Source: Stenotrophomonas maltophilia
GTDB taxonomy: Bacteria; Pseudomonadota; Gammaproteobacteria; Xanthomonadales; Xanthomonadaceae
Reading direction: 5' to 3'
Length of the DNA stretch: 64,000 nt
Assembly: GCA_002363385.1 (NCBI GenBank)
Contig: DEVL01000003.1
Location: 310,505 to 374,504 of the forward strand
The stretch's first letter is position 1, and each line of letters begins with the position of its first letter. Shown here piece by piece: positions 61,689-64,000 of this stretch. The notes under the pieces were generated by a model. The model saw nothing but the letters and a program-made list of their open reading frames with translations, was not told the origin of the DNA and did no database searches. Position numbers and translations under genes: made by a program.

Positions 61689-64000
61689 TCACGCCACGCG
61701 CCGCAGCTTCGCCAACGCCAGATAGATCGCCGGTGTGGTGTACAGGGTCAGCCACTGGCTGACCAGCAACCCGCCCACGATCGCGATGCCCAGCGGCTGG
61801 CGCATCTCCCAGCCTTCGCCGGTGGCCAGCATCAGCGGCAACGTACCCAGCAACGCGGCCACGCTGGTCATCAGGATCGGGCGGAACCGCAGCCGTGCCG
61901 CCTCGCAGATCGCGTCGTACGACGACAGCCCGCGCTCGCGTTCGGCCGACAGCGCGAAATCGATGATCAGGATGGTGTTCTTCATCACCACGCCTACCAG
62001 CAGGAACAGGCCAAGCAGCGAGATCAGGTTCAACTCGTTGCCGAAGGCCATCAGCGCCAGCAATGCGCCAACGCCGGCCGAGGGCAGCGTGGATAGAATC
62101 GCCAGCGGCTGCACGAAGCTCTCGTACAGCACGCCCAGCACCAGATACACCGCCAGCATCGCGCCGAGGATCAGCCACAGCTGGCGCTCGCGCAGCTTTT
62201 CGAAGCCACCGGCTTCGCCACTGAGCCGCGCCTGCACATGGGTGGGCAACATGATCCTGGCCATGGCCTGGTCGACCGCTTTCACCGCCTGGTCCAGGGT
62301 GACGCCGGGCGCCAGCGCGAACTCGATCCAGACCGAGGCGAACTGCTGGCTGTGATAGATCCGGTCCGGCGCCATGCCGTACTCCCACCGCGCGATGGAC
62401 GACAATGGCAGGCGCTGGCCGTCCTTGCCGATCACATGGATCTGCTCCAGCGTGGAGGGATCCTGGGTGTAGCGCGGGTCCAGCTCCATCACCACGCGGT
62501 ACTGGTTGAGGGTGTCGTACAGCGTGGCGACCTGGCGCTGGCTGAAGGCGTTGTTGAGCACCGAGGCGATCATGCGCATGTCCACGCCCAGGCGGGCGGC
62601 GGCATCGCGGTCGATGTCGAGCACCACCTGGCGCATGCCCTCATCGCCCTTGGACTCTACATCCACCAGCTCGGGCAGGGCACGCAGTGCATCGGCCACC
62701 TTGGGCGTCCATTGCCGCAGCGGTTCCAGTTCGCCGGAGAGCAGCTGGAACTCGTACTGGCCGCTGTCGCCGCTGCCTTCCAGTTTGATGTCCTGGTCCA
62801 CCCACAGGAACATGCCCCCGCCGGGGATCTTCGGCATGTTGGCGCGCAGGCGGTCGATCACCTGCTGGCTGGAGACCTTGCGCTCGGCCAGCGGCTTCAT
62901 CTTGATCATGATGAAGGCGTTGTTGACCCCGCTGCGGCCGCCGATGTAACCGATGATGTCGCTGATCGCGGGGTCTTCCAGCAGCAGTTTGCGGTAGGCC
63001 TCGATCTTGGGCTGCATGACCTGGAACGAGAGGCCGTCGTCGCCGCGCGCGAAGCCACGCAGCTGCGCGGTGTCCTGCTTGGGCACGATGCCTTTGGGCA
63101 CCTGCTGGAACAGCCACACATTCAGCGCGATCACACCGGCGAACAGCAGCAGCGGCAGCGCGAGCCAGCGCAGCATCCTCTGCAGGCTGCCCACATAGGC
63201 ACCGCGCAGGCGCTCGAACAGTGCGGTACCTGCGCGCTGCAGGCCATTGCCCGGGCCCGGCCGTGCCTGCCCGAGCAGGCGTGCGCACAGCATCGGGGTC
63301 AGGCTGAGCGAGACCAGCAGCGAGACGCCCATCGCGGCCACCAGGGTCAGCGAGAACTCGCGGAACAGCTTCTCGACGAAGTCATCCAGGAACAGGATCG
63401 AGATGAACACCACGGCCAGCGCGATGTTCATCGATAGCAGCGTGGCACCGACTTCACCCGCGCCCCGCAGCGCGGCGGTCATTGGCGAGGCGCCTTCTTC
63501 GCGATGGCGGGCGATGTTCTCCAGCACCACGATCGCATCGTCGACCACCAGCACCGCCGCCACGATCAGCGCCATCAGCGAGAGCGTGTTGAGCGAGAAC
63601 CCGAGCAGGGCGATGATCGCCAGCGCGCCCAGCAGCGAGACCGGGATCGCCACCGTCGGCACCAGCGCCGCGCGCCAGTGACCCAGGAAGGCCAGCACCA
63701 CCAGCACCACCAGGGCGATCGCCAGCAACAGCGTCAGCTCGGCCTCGCGCAGGGTGGCGCGGATCACCGGCGAGCGGTCCATCACCACCTGCATGTCGAT
63801 GTTGGCCGGCAGCAGTGCCTGCAGCGTGGCCATCTGCGCCTGGATGGCGTCGACGGTCTCGATGATGTTGGCGTCCGGCTGGCGGCTGACGATCAGCAAC
63901 ACCGCCGGGCGCTCGTTGTGGAAGCCGCTGGCGTAGCGATCCTCGACGCCTTCGCTGATCCCGGCCACATCCTCCAGGTACACCGGGCGGCCGTCGCGCA
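61689..64000 (-). CDS. RND multidrug efflux permease, MdtB/MdtC-like, 5' end outside the window
   Basis: The last 770 residues of an inner-membrane RND pump of about 1030; the frame is open to the window edge (RDGRPVYLEDVA), so the start is missing. It shows the proton-relay helix LIVAAVLVVDDAIVVLENI, FVEKLFREFSLTLVAAMGVSLLVSLSLTPMLCARLLG (helix pair), the porter domain (QVIDRLRANMPKIPGG) and the C-terminal helices ending FLLVGVVMKNTILIIDFAL and LAKLRRVA. The gene would partner a periplasmic adaptor and outer-membrane factor encoded to the right. Substrates cannot be inferred. Confidence 0.92.
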   Translation of the reverse strand, partial: RDGRPVYLEDVAGISEGVEDRYASGFHNERPAVLLIVSRQPDANIIETVDAIQAQMATLQALLPANIDMQVVMDRSPVIRATLREAELTLLLAIALVVLVVLAFLGHWRAALVPTVAIPVSLLGALAIIALLGFSLNTLSLMALIVAAVLVVDDAIVVLENIARHREEGASPMTAALRGAGEVGATLLSMNIALAVVFISILFLDDFVEKLFREFSLTLVAAMGVSLLVSLSLTPMLCARLLGQARPGPGNGLQRAGTALFERLRGAYVGSLQRMLRWLALPLLLFAGVIALNVWLFQQVPKGIVPKQDTAQLRGFARGDDGLSFQVMQPKIEAYRKLLLEDPAISDIIGYIGGRSGVNNAFIMIKMKPLAERKVSSQQVIDRLRANMPKIPGGGMFLWVDQDIKLEGSGDSGQYEFQLLSGELEPLRQWTPKVADALRALPELVDVESKGDEGMRQVVLDIDRDAAARLGVDMRMIASVLNNAFSQRQVATLYDTLNQYRVVMELDPRYTQDPSTLEQIHVIGKDGQRLPLSSIARWEYGMAPDRIYHSQQFASVWIEFALAPGVTLDQAVKAVDQAMARIMLPTHVQARLSGEAGGFEKLRERQLWLILGAMLAVYLVLGVLYESFVQPLAILSTLPSAGVGALLALMAFGNELNLISLLGLFLLVGVVMKNTILIIDFALSAERERGLSSYDAICEAARLRFRPILMTSVAALLGTLPLMLATGEGWEMRQPLGIAIVGGLLVSQWLTLYTTPAIYLALAKLRRVA

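Overview
The window is about 64 kb of GC-rich chromosome from a gammaproteobacterium of the Xanthomonadaceae/Lysobacteraceae, most likely Stenotrophomonas or a close relative. Three things suggest this: the core gene order aroQ-accB-accC ... prmA-DUF3426-fis-purH-purD, short palindromic repeats headed by GTAG of the kind known from Stenotrophomonas, and protein sequences typical of the family. No rRNA, tRNA, CRISPR array, phage or intact insertion sequence was seen. The genus is an inference from memory, not a database result.

Layout. 1-10.5 kb: the 3' end of a giant secreted protein with eight full 184-residue tandem repeats (552 bp each), then a beta-barrel outer-membrane partner gene. 10.8-11.8 kb: rpoH, with a sigma-E-like promoter overlapped by a CIRCE-shaped palindrome. 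11.8-19 kb, minus strand: prmA, a DUF3426 protein, fis, purH, two paralogous lipoproteins and purD. 19.1-21.2 kb, plus strand: two unknown membrane-anchored proteins and an alpha/beta hydrolase. 21.3-24.1 kb, minus strand: aroQ, a LprI-like protein, accB and accC.

24.3-41 kb is an accessory region built from regulator/target pairs: two related LysR regulators around an MFS exporter, a frameshifted carboxymuconolactone-decarboxylase-like gene beside a double-ABM protein, a cysteine-type alpha/beta hydrolase, a four-PAS hybrid histidine kinase, a PRISE-like reductase with an HxlR regulator, a LytS/LytTR-type two-component pair, a serine beta-lactamase-like hydrolase, and a TetR/MFS pair with three operator-like palindromes. 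41-54.5 kb holds a CocE-type hydrolase, a UvrA paralogue, a PepSY/flavodoxin/FNR fusion with a Fur-box-like site, the coupled set cutA-dsbD-tlpA (dsbD has a duplicated N-terminal domain) and a lamin-tail/endonuclease I exonuclease-type protein. 54.5-56.8 kb is groESL with a sigma-32-type promoter, a degenerate CIRCE and a REP element between the two genes.

56.9-64 kb holds a decayed LysR remnant, a marR-alkD-like operon, an attenuator with an aromatic-codon leader peptide in front of a DAHP synthase gene, a TacA/TacT-type toxin-antitoxin pair, and the 3' part of an RND efflux gene cut by the window edge.

The strongest leads are regulatory. The first is the aroG leader: six consecutive aromatic codons, mutually exclusive hairpins and an intrinsic terminator, with almost no 5' UTR. 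The second is the rpoH operator/promoter overlap, which would place the heat-shock sigma factor under an HrcA-like repressor.
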